Of a stretch of 64,000 nt of DNA, positions 26,223 through 34,557 are shown piece by piece. How positions within the stretch are numbered: position 1 is the stretch's first letter; each line of letters opens with the position of its first letter. Position numbers and translations under genes: made by a program. This stretch comes from Bacteroidota bacterium (GTDB lineage: Bacteria; Bacteroidota; Bacteroidia; Cytophagales; Cytophagaceae). Under the pieces are notes generated by a model. It did no database searches. It was not told the DNA's origin and saw nothing but the letters and a program-made list of their open reading frames with translations. The stretch lies in the NCBI GenBank assembly GCA_023458555.1, contig JAEWYS010000011.1:1-64000 (forward strand). The letters run 5' to 3'.

Positions 26223-27170
26223 TTATTGTACACTAAATCTCCCGGCTACAGTTCCCTTGTCCGTGCGTATGATATAGACATAGGTCCCCCGGGAAAAAGC
26301 GCTGAGATCAACCGCAATTTCATTGTCACCCGCAGAAAGCGTACCAGCGCTGATCTGCTGAAAAAGACACCCCTGTATATCCGTGATCCCGATAGTAACC
26401 GCAGCAGACTCCTTCATATGCAAAGGCAGCACGATATATCCGGATGCAGGATTCGGATAAGGCGCACCAAGACTCAGAGAGCCGGATGTTACAGCTGCTT
26501 TATCAAGACTGGTGATGCCGGTAAATTCCACAACAGGATACAGCGCAAAATGGACCATATCTTTGTCTGCCGGCGTAAAGTTTTGGGTAGCATAATCCCT
26601 CCATGCCACAGAAGAGTGACTGTGAAACTGTAGCACATTACGTCCTTTATCCGAAATCGCGTTGGATGTTCTGGAGCCGTCCGGACTGCACAGCAAGCCG
26701 ATAGTATCGCCATCATAGCCTCCGTGCGCATAATCAAACAGATCCAGCGCCACAAAAAACGAATCGCTCACATTTACAGGCGAATCAAACCAGGTAGTCA
26801 TAGCCTTGCCGCTCAGATCCAGATCCCGGTATGCCACCTCTTTTGCTGCCAGTTTGCCGGCAGGGAAACGGTTGGTGCCCACTTCAAAAATATTGAAAGA
26901 TACCATATTGCCCGGATTGGCATATACTCCGGTAAGGTGACTGATCACGCCAAGGACACGCGCTGAGCCGGAAACAGTATATTTTTCGGCAAACTGCTGC
27001 CGGTAGTTGCTGTTATGCCCCAGGTAATACCCCCAGCTGCCGGGGCTGGTATAGGCATATGCTACCAGCGGTACATCTGCTGAGTGGTTGCGCAATATAT
27101 CCTGTGCGGACACGCGGGAAATACATACGAAAAATATGGCTAAAATCAAATCAGTAAATCGTATCATCAT
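26223..27170 (-). CDS. Secreted protein with T9SS sorting domain
   Basis: The 315-residue product has a signal peptide (about 1-23, R-V-S-A-Q) and a body of about 210 residues. The body contains a jelly-roll-like pattern (F-N-I-F-E-V-G-T-N-R-F-P-A-G-K-L, F-F-V-A-L-D-L) often seen in Bacteroidota secreted proteins. The C-terminal T9SS type A domain runs from A-P-Y-P-N-P-A-S-G to A-G-R-F-S-V-Q. Enzymatic function is not recognisable. It sits between the YCF48-like gene (68 bp upstream, with a perfect hairpin in the gap) and the DUF4625 lipoprotein, forming a surface-protein unit. Confidence 0.82.
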   Translation of the reverse strand: MMIRFTDLILAIFFVCISRVSAQDILRNHSADVPLVAYAYTSPGSWGYYLGHNSNYRQQFAEKYTVSGSARVLGVISHLTGVYANPGNMVSFNIFEVGTNRFPAGKLAAKEVAYRDLDLSGKAMTTWFDSPVNVSDSFFVALDLFDYAHGGYDGDTIGLLCSPDGSRTSNAISDKGRNVLQFHSHSSVAWRDYATQNFTPADKDMVHFALYPVVEFTGITSLDKAAVTSGSLSLGAPYPNPASGYIVLPLHMKESAAVTIGITDIQGCLFQQISAGTLSAGDNEIAVDLSAFSRGTYVYIIRTDKGTVAGRFSVQ

Positions 27171-27204
27171 TATATCTGTGTGTTGTGTTGTTTGGTTGGA
27201 TAAA

Positions 27205-27240
27205 AGACATTAAATCCGGACAAGTCCGGATTTAATGTCT
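27205..27240 (-). terminator. Perfect 17-bp hairpin overlapping the YCF48-like gene stop
   Basis: The sequence 27205-27221 is the exact reverse complement of 27224-27240, leaving a 2-base loop. It overlaps the stop codon of the upstream gene on the minus strand and lies before the next gene, so it can attenuate transcription or protect the first message. Only a short T stretch follows. Confidence 0.75.
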
Positions 27241-29395
27241 ATCGGCTAATCACCAGTTTGTGGTACCCCTCATTATCTTGGCTCCTAACAATGCATACAT
27301 ACATACCATTGGGCACCGCTGAAGGGATGTGCCAGTGAAAGGTATTGACTCCGGTATGAGCAAATATGTTAAAAGAAGCAATTTTTTCTCCGCTCAGCCG
27401 GACAATGTCAATGACAGTTTCTGTTCCGGCATGGGCTGTAAACTCTATCTGTACATGCTCTCCTGCCGGATTAGGATAAGCACTGATCACCGGCATGCCG
27501 GTAGCCGCATAAGCGTTATCCAGAGCCAATACCTTGTTGTCCGAATAATGCAGAATAGCGCCTCCGGCACCGGATATCCAGCCGGTATTGATATCCTGAA
27601 AACTCAGAGAATAGGCAAAAGGCACTATTGCATAATCCCAGGTTTCGCCACCGTCTTGCGTAGTAAGCAAATATCCGTAGCGGCCCATGATATATCCCTG
27701 TTTTTCGTTCAGAAACTGTACTTCGTACAGGTCAATAGAACCATCGTTGAGATCGGGATACAAAAACGAGACAGGACTGGTCTGCGGAGCCCAGGTAATA
27801 CCGCCATCAGTCGTATACAATATGGTAGCGCTGTCTCCTGCTGCCCAGCCTTTTTCCGCATTGATAAAAAAGACAGAATTGAGATTCCTCCCAGTACCGC
27901 TGGTCTGCACGCTCCAGGACATCCCGTCGCTGCTATGGAGTATAGTACCATTCGTTCCGACCGCCCAGCCCTGAGCAGGAGAAACAAAACATAATCCTTT
28001 CAGCGATTCTGCGATTCCTGTATACTGATACGTCCAGGTAGTACCACCATCGGTCGTATGCAGAATGTGGTCCAGCGTATCTCCCGCTGCCCATCCCTGG
28101 CTGGTATTCACAAAATGGATAGCATTCATATGCTTGCCCGTGCCAGTATGCTGAGTCACCCAGTCTTTTCCACCATTCTCCGTCCGGAGAATAATACCGT
28201 TTCTTCCGGCGATCCATACATGACCGGCATCCGCCACGGCGATATCCAGCAGACGCTGATCCGTATTACTCTGCTGCTCAACCCAGGTCGCTCCGCCATT
28301 TTCCGTATACAGTATAGTACCATCATCGCCCGCAGTCCAGCCAGTGGCTTTATCCGCAAACCGGATGCTGCGCAATGCTGCCTGAGTGCCTTTTACCTGG
28401 CTTTGCCACCCGATACCGTTATCCGTATGGACAATCACTCCAATACCCGCTGCAAATCCATACTGAGCATTCAGCATGTTTATATCCAGGATGGTATTCC
28501 AGCCTGGCTCCTGATAGCTCTTTGTCCAGGTCGCACCACCATCACTGGTAAAATGAATTCCTCCGTAGTTGTCAGAAACATATCCATGCATGGCATCTGA
28601 AAAATCAATACTCGTCAGATAAGTCCAGCGATCCGGCCTTGGCTGCCCCGCAGTCTGCTGCCAGGTCTCACCTCCGTCGGTGGTCACAAACAGTGTATCA
28701 TCCCGCTGTGCATAGCCCGTAAGCGCATCCGTAAAGTCAATATCCGCAAACTCTCTGAAGTTGAGCGACGGATCTGGTGTGGTTTTCAGTATCCAGGTAG
28801 CACCGCCATCAGTGGTTTTGAACAATTCATTGTTATGCCCTGCCACGAAGCCGGTGCTGGCATCCAGAAAATGCAATGTGCTGAACCCGCCTTCCGAAAA
28901 AGACGCGTGAGCCTGTTCTGTCCAGCTCGCTCCTCCGTCGTCTGTTCTGACAATGACCGGAAACCCATCAGCAAGTCCGGCGATCCAGCCGGTTTGCTCA
29001 TCTGTAAAAACCACAGCGGAAAACTGAGGAGCAATAAGGCCTGTAGACAGGTTTTGCCAGCTTGCTCCGCCATCCGTCGTCTTCAACACAGTACCTTGCA
29101 GACTGACAATCCAGCCGGTTTGCTCACTTACAAAGGAACTGCCGAGAAAACGCTCCCGGGTACCATTATTCCTTATTTCCCAGTGCTGCCCACCATCAGT
29201 GCTTTTCAGCCATTCCCCGTTGTCCCCAAATACATATACAGTATTGGCATCAAAAACTTCACTGGTCCAGAACGTGGTAGATCCGGGAAGGGGATTCTGC
29301 CAGGTCCACTCCGCCTGCCCATATACCAGCGATGTCATAACCAGCAAATACCAGGTGATTATGAAAGTCTTCTGATCAGGTAATCGTCTTTTCAT
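27239..29395 (-). CDS. Secreted YCF48/BNR-repeat protein with T9SS sorting domain
   Basis: The product of about 718 residues begins at the ATG 29395 with a signal peptide (F-I-I-T-W-Y-L-L-V-M-T-S-L-V-Y-G-Q). The body is a repetitive beta-propeller in which I counted 13 Asp-box-like motifs of the form T-T-D-G-G-x-T-W, alternating with G-W-A-A-G-type strands, as in YCF48-related proteins. The final 80 residues (A-Y-P-N-P-A-G to K-L-V-I-S-R) are a T9SS domain. It is divergent from the lanthipeptide-locus methyltransferase across a paired palindromic operator, so it is likely co-regulated with the lanthipeptide genes. Its contribution is unknown; surface binding is the safest guess. Confidence 0.9.
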   Translation of the reverse strand: MKRRLPDQKTFIITWYLLVMTSLVYGQAEWTWQNPLPGSTTFWTSEVFDANTVYVFGDNGEWLKSTDGGQHWEIRNNGTRERFLGSSFVSEQTGWIVSLQGTVLKTTDGGASWQNLSTGLIAPQFSAVVFTDEQTGWIAGLADGFPVIVRTDDGGASWTEQAHASFSEGGFSTLHFLDASTGFVAGHNNELFKTTDGGATWILKTTPDPSLNFREFADIDFTDALTGYAQRDDTLFVTTDGGETWQQTAGQPRPDRWTYLTSIDFSDAMHGYVSDNYGGIHFTSDGGATWTKSYQEPGWNTILDINMLNAQYGFAAGIGVIVHTDNGIGWQSQVKGTQAALRSIRFADKATGWTAGDDGTILYTENGGATWVEQQSNTDQRLLDIAVADAGHVWIAGRNGIILRTENGGKDWVTQHTGTGKHMNAIHFVNTSQGWAAGDTLDHILHTTDGGTTWTYQYTGIAESLKGLCFVSPAQGWAVGTNGTILHSSDGMSWSVQTSGTGRNLNSVFFINAEKGWAAGDSATILYTTDGGITWAPQTSPVSFLYPDLNDGSIDLYEVQFLNEKQGYIMGRYGYLLTTQDGGETWDYAIVPFAYSLSFQDINTGWISGAGGAILHYSDNKVLALDNAYAATGMPVISAYPNPAGEHVQIEFTAHAGTETVIDIVRLSGEKIASFNIFAHTGVNTFHWHIPSAVPNGMYVCIVRSQDNEGYHKLVISR

Positions 29396-29415
29396 ATTAT
29401 CTATACTATTTAATT

Positions 29416-29465
29416 GAAACATTGTTGCAATATACGCTCAATTTTATATATTGCAACAATGTTTC
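29416..29465. promoter_or_regulatory. Paired inverted operator in divergent promoter (site 2)
   Basis: The 19 bases at 29416-29434 (GAAACATTGTTGCAATATA) are the exact reverse complement of 29447-29465, with a 12-bp spacer. Each arm contains a GCAACAATGTTTC variant of the palindrome at 23618 and 40384. It lies between the minus-strand YCF48-like gene and the plus-strand methyltransferase gene and can control both. Confidence 0.78.
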
Positions 29466-29484
29466 ATAAACAAACTATAAAAAA

Positions 29485-30885
29485 TTGACAACCGCTCAAA
29501 AAGCTCCCGATCTGTCAAGGCTGAAATGTCTGCGTTGCAATAATTCATTGAGGAGAGCAGGTTTCACTATGCATACAATCATATGTGGCCACTGCGGCAC
29601 CTCCTACCCTCTGATCGGCCGGCTGCCCGTATTGTTCAGCCAGCCGGAAGAAGCGCTGGCCGCTACCTATGTTTCCTACATCCGGTTCGAAACCGAACAG
29701 CAGCGCCTTATCTCCGATCTGGACCGGCAGATGAAGGCCAGCCGGCAGCGCTCACATCTGGCAGGCCGGATAAAAGAAGCACTTGCCCGGAATCTTTCCA
29801 TTATTGATACGGTACGCCTGGCACTGGAACCTCTGGTATCGGTGCGATCTGTAGCTTCTGTCAGCAGCCGGAATGTACTGGCCTATTCGACCAGCCTGAA
29901 CTACCTGCGCAGAGACTGGTGCCGGCCACCTGAATGTGAACACGAAATCCGTATTATCAAAGAAACACTTGCAACTGTGCTCAATAACTCGGTGCAAAAC
30001 AGAGAGCTGGCTGTATACATGGGTGCAGGCATGGGAAGAATAGCATGGGAGTTTTCATCGGTATTCAGACAGTCCGTTGCCATTGACAATTCCATTGCTA
30101 TGGGATTCAATTTTTACCGGCTGCAGCAAGAGCCAATTCCTTTTTATGAAATCAATACCAAAAGAGTTTTTCAGACAGATGATATGATCAGACCTCTGGA
30201 GGCACGCATGCCGCATGCCGGTCCGGATGATTCTGAAATACTGTACATTGCGGCCAGCGCACTGGATACGCCCCTTCAGGATGCTTCTGCTTCTTCTGTG
30301 GTTTCGGTCTACTTCACCGATGTTTTTCCGCTTCGTCTGTATCTGAAAGAGGTCAAAAGAATTCTGAAGCCCGGTGGTCTGTTTGTCCATTTCGGACCGC
30401 TTGAATATCATTTTGAAGAAACAGCAGACATGCTGTCTGCGGAGGACATACGGATTATATTTGAAACAGAAGGCTTCGATACCCTAAAAGATGAAGAGGT
30501 ACATACAACCAATCTGGAATCGGCTGTATCGATGCTGTCCGTGCAATACCGCAACTGGTTTTTCGCGGCCAGACTCCGGACCAATTCTCCAACCGGTCAC
30601 CTGCTTACACTTCACCCGGATGTAACGTATGTAAAAAAAGCTCCGGTATATCCACGGGAAGAAGAAGAAGAACTGTATATCATTGATCCAAACGGACAAA
30701 AACACCTGATTTCTGCTCCCGTACTTGTTATGTTGCGGCTAATCGATGGGAAAAGTACCAGAGAAGAGCTTATCCGGAAATTTCGTCAGGAATACCACAT
30801 GAATGAGCTACAGGAGAAAAAGATACATAGCCTGCTGGATACATTTGTTGCTGCCGGAATCATTACAACCTCCCCGCCTCACTGA
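29485..30885 (+). CDS. RiPP-associated methyltransferase: zinc ribbon, N2227/carnosine-type methyltransferase, PqqD-like tail
   Basis: This 466-residue cytoplasmic enzyme combines three parts. A Trm112-like zinc ribbon comes first, with Cys15, Cys18, Cys34 and Cys37. A SAM methyltransferase domain follows (about 170-370) that resembles carnosine N-methyltransferases (N2227), including Y-M-G-A-G-M-G-R, I-D-N-S and H-F-G-P-L-E-Y-H-F-E-E near 302-311. The C-terminal 70 residues (about 395-466) have the pattern of a PqqD-type RiPP recognition element: V-L-V-M-L-R-L-I-D-G-K-S-T-R-E-E-L and a winged end. The start is a TTG at 29485, needed to include the zinc ribbon. The gene converges with and overlaps the end of the elimination-domain gene by 23 bp. 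A role in N-methylating the lanthipeptide is inferred. Confidence 0.75.
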   Translation: MTTAQKAPDLSRLKCLRCNNSLRRAGFTMHTIICGHCGTSYPLIGRLPVLFSQPEEALAATYVSYIRFETEQQRLISDLDRQMKASRQRSHLAGRIKEALARNLSIIDTVRLALEPLVSVRSVASVSSRNVLAYSTSLNYLRRDWCRPPECEHEIRIIKETLATVLNNSVQNRELAVYMGAGMGRIAWEFSSVFRQSVAIDNSIAMGFNFYRLQQEPIPFYEINTKRVFQTDDMIRPLEARMPHAGPDDSEILYIAASALDTPLQDASASSVVSVYFTDVFPLRLYLKEVKRILKPGGLFVHFGPLEYHFEETADMLSAEDIRIIFETEGFDTLKDEEVHTTNLESAVSMLSVQYRNWFFAARLRTNSPTGHLLTLHPDVTYVKKAPVYPREEEEELYIIDPNGQKHLISAPVLVMLRLIDGKSTREELIRKFRQEYHMNELQEKKIHSLLDTFVAAGIITTSPPH

Positions 30886-31861
30886 GACGGGCATTTTCTT
30901 CCATGCTCCGCCAGATCACATAGGCTATGTAGGATTCTTCACGGTTTAGTATCCCAAGACGATTGTTCATCATATGAATATAGCTTTCCAGAATAGCTCT
31001 GATCGTCTCCTCATCGCTATACTGGTCATCAGCGGACACGTGAAGCTGTCCCCCGGCGCACAGTCCATGAAGTTGTGTAGTGACTTTTTTCATTCCGCCA
31101 ATCCATCGGTTCATCCAGTCTTCTTCAAATGCTTGTCCTGAACATAAGGTATTCCAAAGCTTGCCTATATATGAGACATACAAGTCTCTATGCTGCTCAA
31201 ACCGGGATGCATACAGGAGCAGCACATTCTCTTTGTGCTCATACCTGCTGTCATGCTCAGCTGTTATAAGCCAGGCCTGCGCATTTGGCAGCCAGGCCAG
31301 ACAAATCGTATCGCTCAGTTTTATAACCTTTTCCATAGTATAGCCGCAGGCATACATCAGCGCAAGCTGAAGCTGTATGGCTATCCCGGTCAGCTGCTGA
31401 TAATCGGGCGGATATAAGCGCAGAATATCCAGCGCTACCCGGGACGACAGTTCGAATTGCTGCTCCGCAACCTCCACACCGGCAGGGCCGCCATAACGCC
31501 CGGTTTCCGGTTCATAAAGCGTAAACTGAACAGAGTTGTTCGGCGCCCATTGCGAAGCATCACTATATTGATTCAACCTGAAATTCCGGCCTCTCACAGA
31601 AGGTTTATCCTTATAATACGCTTCAAAAAAAGCAGACAGATCCGGTTTCAGCACAGTCTCCATAATGGTTTCATTACCCTTAAATCTCAGTCTGATGTGA
31701 GTGCCCTTTTCCCAGTAACGTATAAAAAAAAACTGCCGGGCAAGCCCCCCGCCCATTACTTCACGGACAAAAGGAGCTACGGCATCCCGCAAAAAGCCAT
31801 GCAGATCTTCTGCATAATACAGACAGGCTGTAAGCCATACCGTGCGATTATTCGGAATCAT
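30863..31861 (-). CDS. Split LanB elimination-domain protein (thiopeptide-type bacteriocin biosynthesis, SpaB_C)
   Basis: The 332-residue protein matches the SpaB_C/TIGR03891 domain. It has W-L-T-A-C-L-Y-Y-A at the start and R-Q-F-F-F-I-R-Y-W-E-K-G-T-H-I-R-L-R-F near 45-60, a Y-E-P-E-T-x-R-Y-G-G block near 110-120 and a helical end. In class I lanthipeptide systems this domain removes glutamate from glutamylated Ser/Thr to leave dehydro-amino acids. Here it is a separate gene, as in pinensin clusters. The ATG at 31861 overlaps the LanB gene by 14 bp; a TTG at 31876 is less likely. It is the last gene of the six-gene operon. Confidence 0.88.
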   Translation of the reverse strand: MIPNNRTVWLTACLYYAEDLHGFLRDAVAPFVREVMGGGLARQFFFIRYWEKGTHIRLRFKGNETIMETVLKPDLSAFFEAYYKDKPSVRGRNFRLNQYSDASQWAPNNSVQFTLYEPETGRYGGPAGVEVAEQQFELSSRVALDILRLYPPDYQQLTGIAIQLQLALMYACGYTMEKVIKLSDTICLAWLPNAQAWLITAEHDSRYEHKENVLLLYASRFEQHRDLYVSYIGKLWNTLCSGQAFEEDWMNRWIGGMKKVTTQLHGLCAGGQLHVSADDQYSDEETIRAILESYIHMMNNRLGILNREESYIAYVIWRSMEENARLSEAGRL

Positions 31862-34550
31862 ACCACTGAAAAACAAATTCGGTAACGTATTGCTGTTGCC
31901 CGTCCGGGCTCAGCAACTGCCGGCCAGCCGGGAGCATTTCGGAAAGCACAAGAAAACGGGGCACTTTTCGCAGCATCTTCTCAAACAGCCCGATCAGCAA
32001 AGGGTTTTTAAAGGAAATATATTGCGGCTTATAGTCATCTTTGCCGATACTTCCCTTTTCCTCCCCGGACAATGTTGCGTATTCCTGGCTTGTCGTTACC
32101 GAGGCAAACACTTCTTCCGGTATGGCATGCAGCTGTCTCCATTCATTCAGCCGGAGCAGATAATCCCAGTCAGGCTCCTGACTGCTCCTGTGAGGCAGAG
32201 CGGTTCGCGCTATCTTCCAGGATTTGCGCTGCAGGATCAGCTTATCTTCGTATACGATCCTTGGAAACACCAATATATCGGTCAGTGCCCGGTTTTCATA
32301 CAAATGCAGGTTAACAGCTCTGGTCAGCGGAGTCGTATAGATATAGGCAGCCGGTGAAAAACGTTCGAGCAACTGAAAAAACGGGGACCGTGTATTGATA
32401 TTCTGAAGCCCCAGATCAACTACACAGACTGTCTGCCCCGAGATAGCGTGAATGAGCTTCAGCGTCCGATGTTCCTGATCGGCAGTAACCAGTATATCTC
32501 CGGCCTGAAGCTGTTTCTCCCCGGAAAAACTGTAATGACCTTCGGGAACCGCTATTTCGTATTCGAGCAGTGGCGGATGCAGATTTGCGTTGAAATAGGA
32601 CGCGTCGGTATTTTCGGCCATCAGGCTACCCTCGCCGATCCGGCTGTTCCATATCCGCAGCTCTTCGGTAATTTCAGCGGGAAACAGGTGCAGAAACCTG
32701 CCTGCAAGCTTGCCATAACCGGGAAATGTTGTATTGATGACTGCTTTTACTGTCTGACCGTTTTCCTCATACAATTGTAAAAAGGCGCCCAGTGATATCG
32801 TTCCGGTATCGCTGTTTTCATCCGGGCAACGTTGATTGGCCTCTGCCAGATCCTCAGACAGGATATGTATTTCATGAAAAGGATCCGGGCTCCGAAGCAT
32901 CCCACGCTCTGCGATAAACCTTCCCCAGGCCTCATTTATCCGCTCTCGCTGATCAGCAGCTTCATTTAGTCCGTCAGCCACACCGGTACGCTTATTCTTC
33001 GCGGGTATTTCTACATCTTTGTAATACATTTCGTAAAACGTGAGGAGAGGAATCTGGCTTTCTTTTCCATACTTCTGAAGAAAATAACGGTACATTCTTT
33101 CCTTTCCCCGGCGCTGCACTTCAAAACGTTTCAGCATATGCAGCAACTGAGCCAATTGTCCGATCAGCGGCTTCACCTGCGATCCGGCTATCCGGAACGG
33201 CTGTTTCCATGTCGTATCCTCATAAAAAAGGTGCTCCGGTGCATACTGAAAATCCAGCGCAGTAACTTTTCTGAATACAACCTCTCCGGTGACGGTTTCC
33301 TCTTCTTTCGCATCCTCTTTCAGTCTGTCCAGCACCTGTATGCAATAGCCGCGAAAAGCCTGATACGTTTCTGTCTGAATCCTTTGACGTTGATCAAGGG
33401 AAACCTCTGCATACTGCCCGGCAGCTTTCCTCATCCGGCCAAGCAGATCAGCAAGCTCATACACAAAAGGATGCCTGATACCTGAATCGTGGAGAAAACA
33501 GCGTAATTTACTATCCCAGTCAGGATCAGTACCGGATACAGGAATATTCCATTCCAGAAATCCGTATCCCAGCAGCTGCAAAAGGTAGTTGTCAGCCTGA
33601 TCAAAAGAAGCATCCAGATAATCCTGCACCAATATACCGGACAGATAACGCACGGTAACCGACTGTCCGGCAGCATTCATCAGTTCCATAATCAGCTCCC
33701 TGAGCGGGTGCACCGGTATACGCTGAAAGGATTCGGCATTGTGATGATTGGTCAGAAAACAATAATTCGCTCCGTCTTTCCGGACAGACGGATTGAGCCG
33801 GACAGGCATATGTACAGAGACCTCCGGCAAACGGATCAGCAGTTCTTTGAGATAGGCATACAGATAATTATTGAGCCGGATATGACTGATAATGCCTCCT
33901 GTCTCTTCGTTCTCCGGAAGTAATATGTATGTGTCGTCTTCCGACAACCTGCCTGCAGCCAGACTGGTAAACGTGCTGAACGGAGATGTTTTGGCATACA
34001 TTCTTGTCACGTACTTGAGAAGACCGTTTTCTGCCTGCTGTGTTTTCTTGTTGCGCTCTCCCCTGCCGGCAAGCAAATAGCTGTCTATATTATTCAGCAA
34101 CGAATTGCTGGACAGCAACAGACCTTTTCTTAGTTTTTCATCCTTCGCCAGCCGATACAGATGATGCCTGCACTGCTCGTATTCTTCCTGCAAAGTCTGC
34201 TCTCCCCGCTTCCGCAGCATTTCCATAACGGAAAAAATCTCCCGATACCCGGCAAGCAGATACGACAGATCCGGCGTCAGCCAGCTTACCGGGACATCCT
34301 GAACAGTAACCCCTCTTCTGTTGAATACATCTCTTCGCAACCGGATCAGGCTTTGTTTACTATCATTGTCAGCTGCTTCCGGAATCATTTTGTACAACAT
34401 CACACTCAGATTTTCGCTGATCATCTGCAACTGTTTTTTCGCGGCAGCATAACGGGTCAGCAATTCACAGGTATCCTGCAATTCCATAGTACGAAGCTCC
34501 TGTACAGCCCCGCCTGCCATACGAATCAGTATATGAGGAAAAATTTTCAT
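31848..34550 (-). CDS. Split LanB dehydratase, glutamylation domain (lantibiotic dehydratase N-terminus)
   Basis: This 900-residue protein belongs to the lantibiotic dehydratase N-terminal family, which uses glutamyl-tRNA to glutamylate Ser and Thr of the precursor. Recognisable blocks are L-L-L-S-S-N-S-L-L near 135-145, the Y-V-T-R-M-Y-A-K-T-S-P-F-S-T-F-T segment near 175-190 typical of LanB, and P-R-I-V-Y-E-D-K-L-I-L-Q-R-K-S-W near 780. It lacks the elimination domain, which is the following gene, so the enzyme is split as in pinensin-type clusters. It begins 7 bp after the HlyD-type gene and overlaps its partner by 14 bp. Confidence 0.92.
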   Translation of the reverse strand: MKIFPHILIRMAGGAVQELRTMELQDTCELLTRYAAAKKQLQMISENLSVMLYKMIPEAADNDSKQSLIRLRRDVFNRRGVTVQDVPVSWLTPDLSYLLAGYREIFSVMEMLRKRGEQTLQEEYEQCRHHLYRLAKDEKLRKGLLLSSNSLLNNIDSYLLAGRGERNKKTQQAENGLLKYVTRMYAKTSPFSTFTSLAAGRLSEDDTYILLPENEETGGIISHIRLNNYLYAYLKELLIRLPEVSVHMPVRLNPSVRKDGANYCFLTNHHNAESFQRIPVHPLRELIMELMNAAGQSVTVRYLSGILVQDYLDASFDQADNYLLQLLGYGFLEWNIPVSGTDPDWDSKLRCFLHDSGIRHPFVYELADLLGRMRKAAGQYAEVSLDQRQRIQTETYQAFRGYCIQVLDRLKEDAKEEETVTGEVVFRKVTALDFQYAPEHLFYEDTTWKQPFRIAGSQVKPLIGQLAQLLHMLKRFEVQRRGKERMYRYFLQKYGKESQIPLLTFYEMYYKDVEIPAKNKRTGVADGLNEAADQRERINEAWGRFIAERGMLRSPDPFHEIHILSEDLAEANQRCPDENSDTGTISLGAFLQLYEENGQTVKAVINTTFPGYGKLAGRFLHLFPAEITEELRIWNSRIGEGSLMAENTDASYFNANLHPPLLEYEIAVPEGHYSFSGEKQLQAGDILVTADQEHRTLKLIHAISGQTVCVVDLGLQNINTRSPFFQLLERFSPAAYIYTTPLTRAVNLHLYENRALTDILVFPRIVYEDKLILQRKSWKIARTALPHRSSQEPDWDYLLRLNEWRQLHAIPEEVFASVTTSQEYATLSGEEKGSIGKDDYKPQYISFKNPLLIGLFEKMLRKVPRFLVLSEMLPAGRQLLSPDGQQQYVTEFVFQWYDSE

Positions 34551-34557
34551 AAACGGA

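Noticed and set aside
27329..29383. Several long plus-strand ORFs opposite the YCF48-like gene
   Set aside because: They arise from the repeated Asp-box coding sequence on the minus strand, and their translations lack domain patterns.
27239..29395. Tandem DNA repeats in the YCF48-like gene as a CRISPR-like or mobile repeat
   Set aside because: The periodicity is protein-level (propeller blades), the DNA copies are divergent, and there are no spacers.
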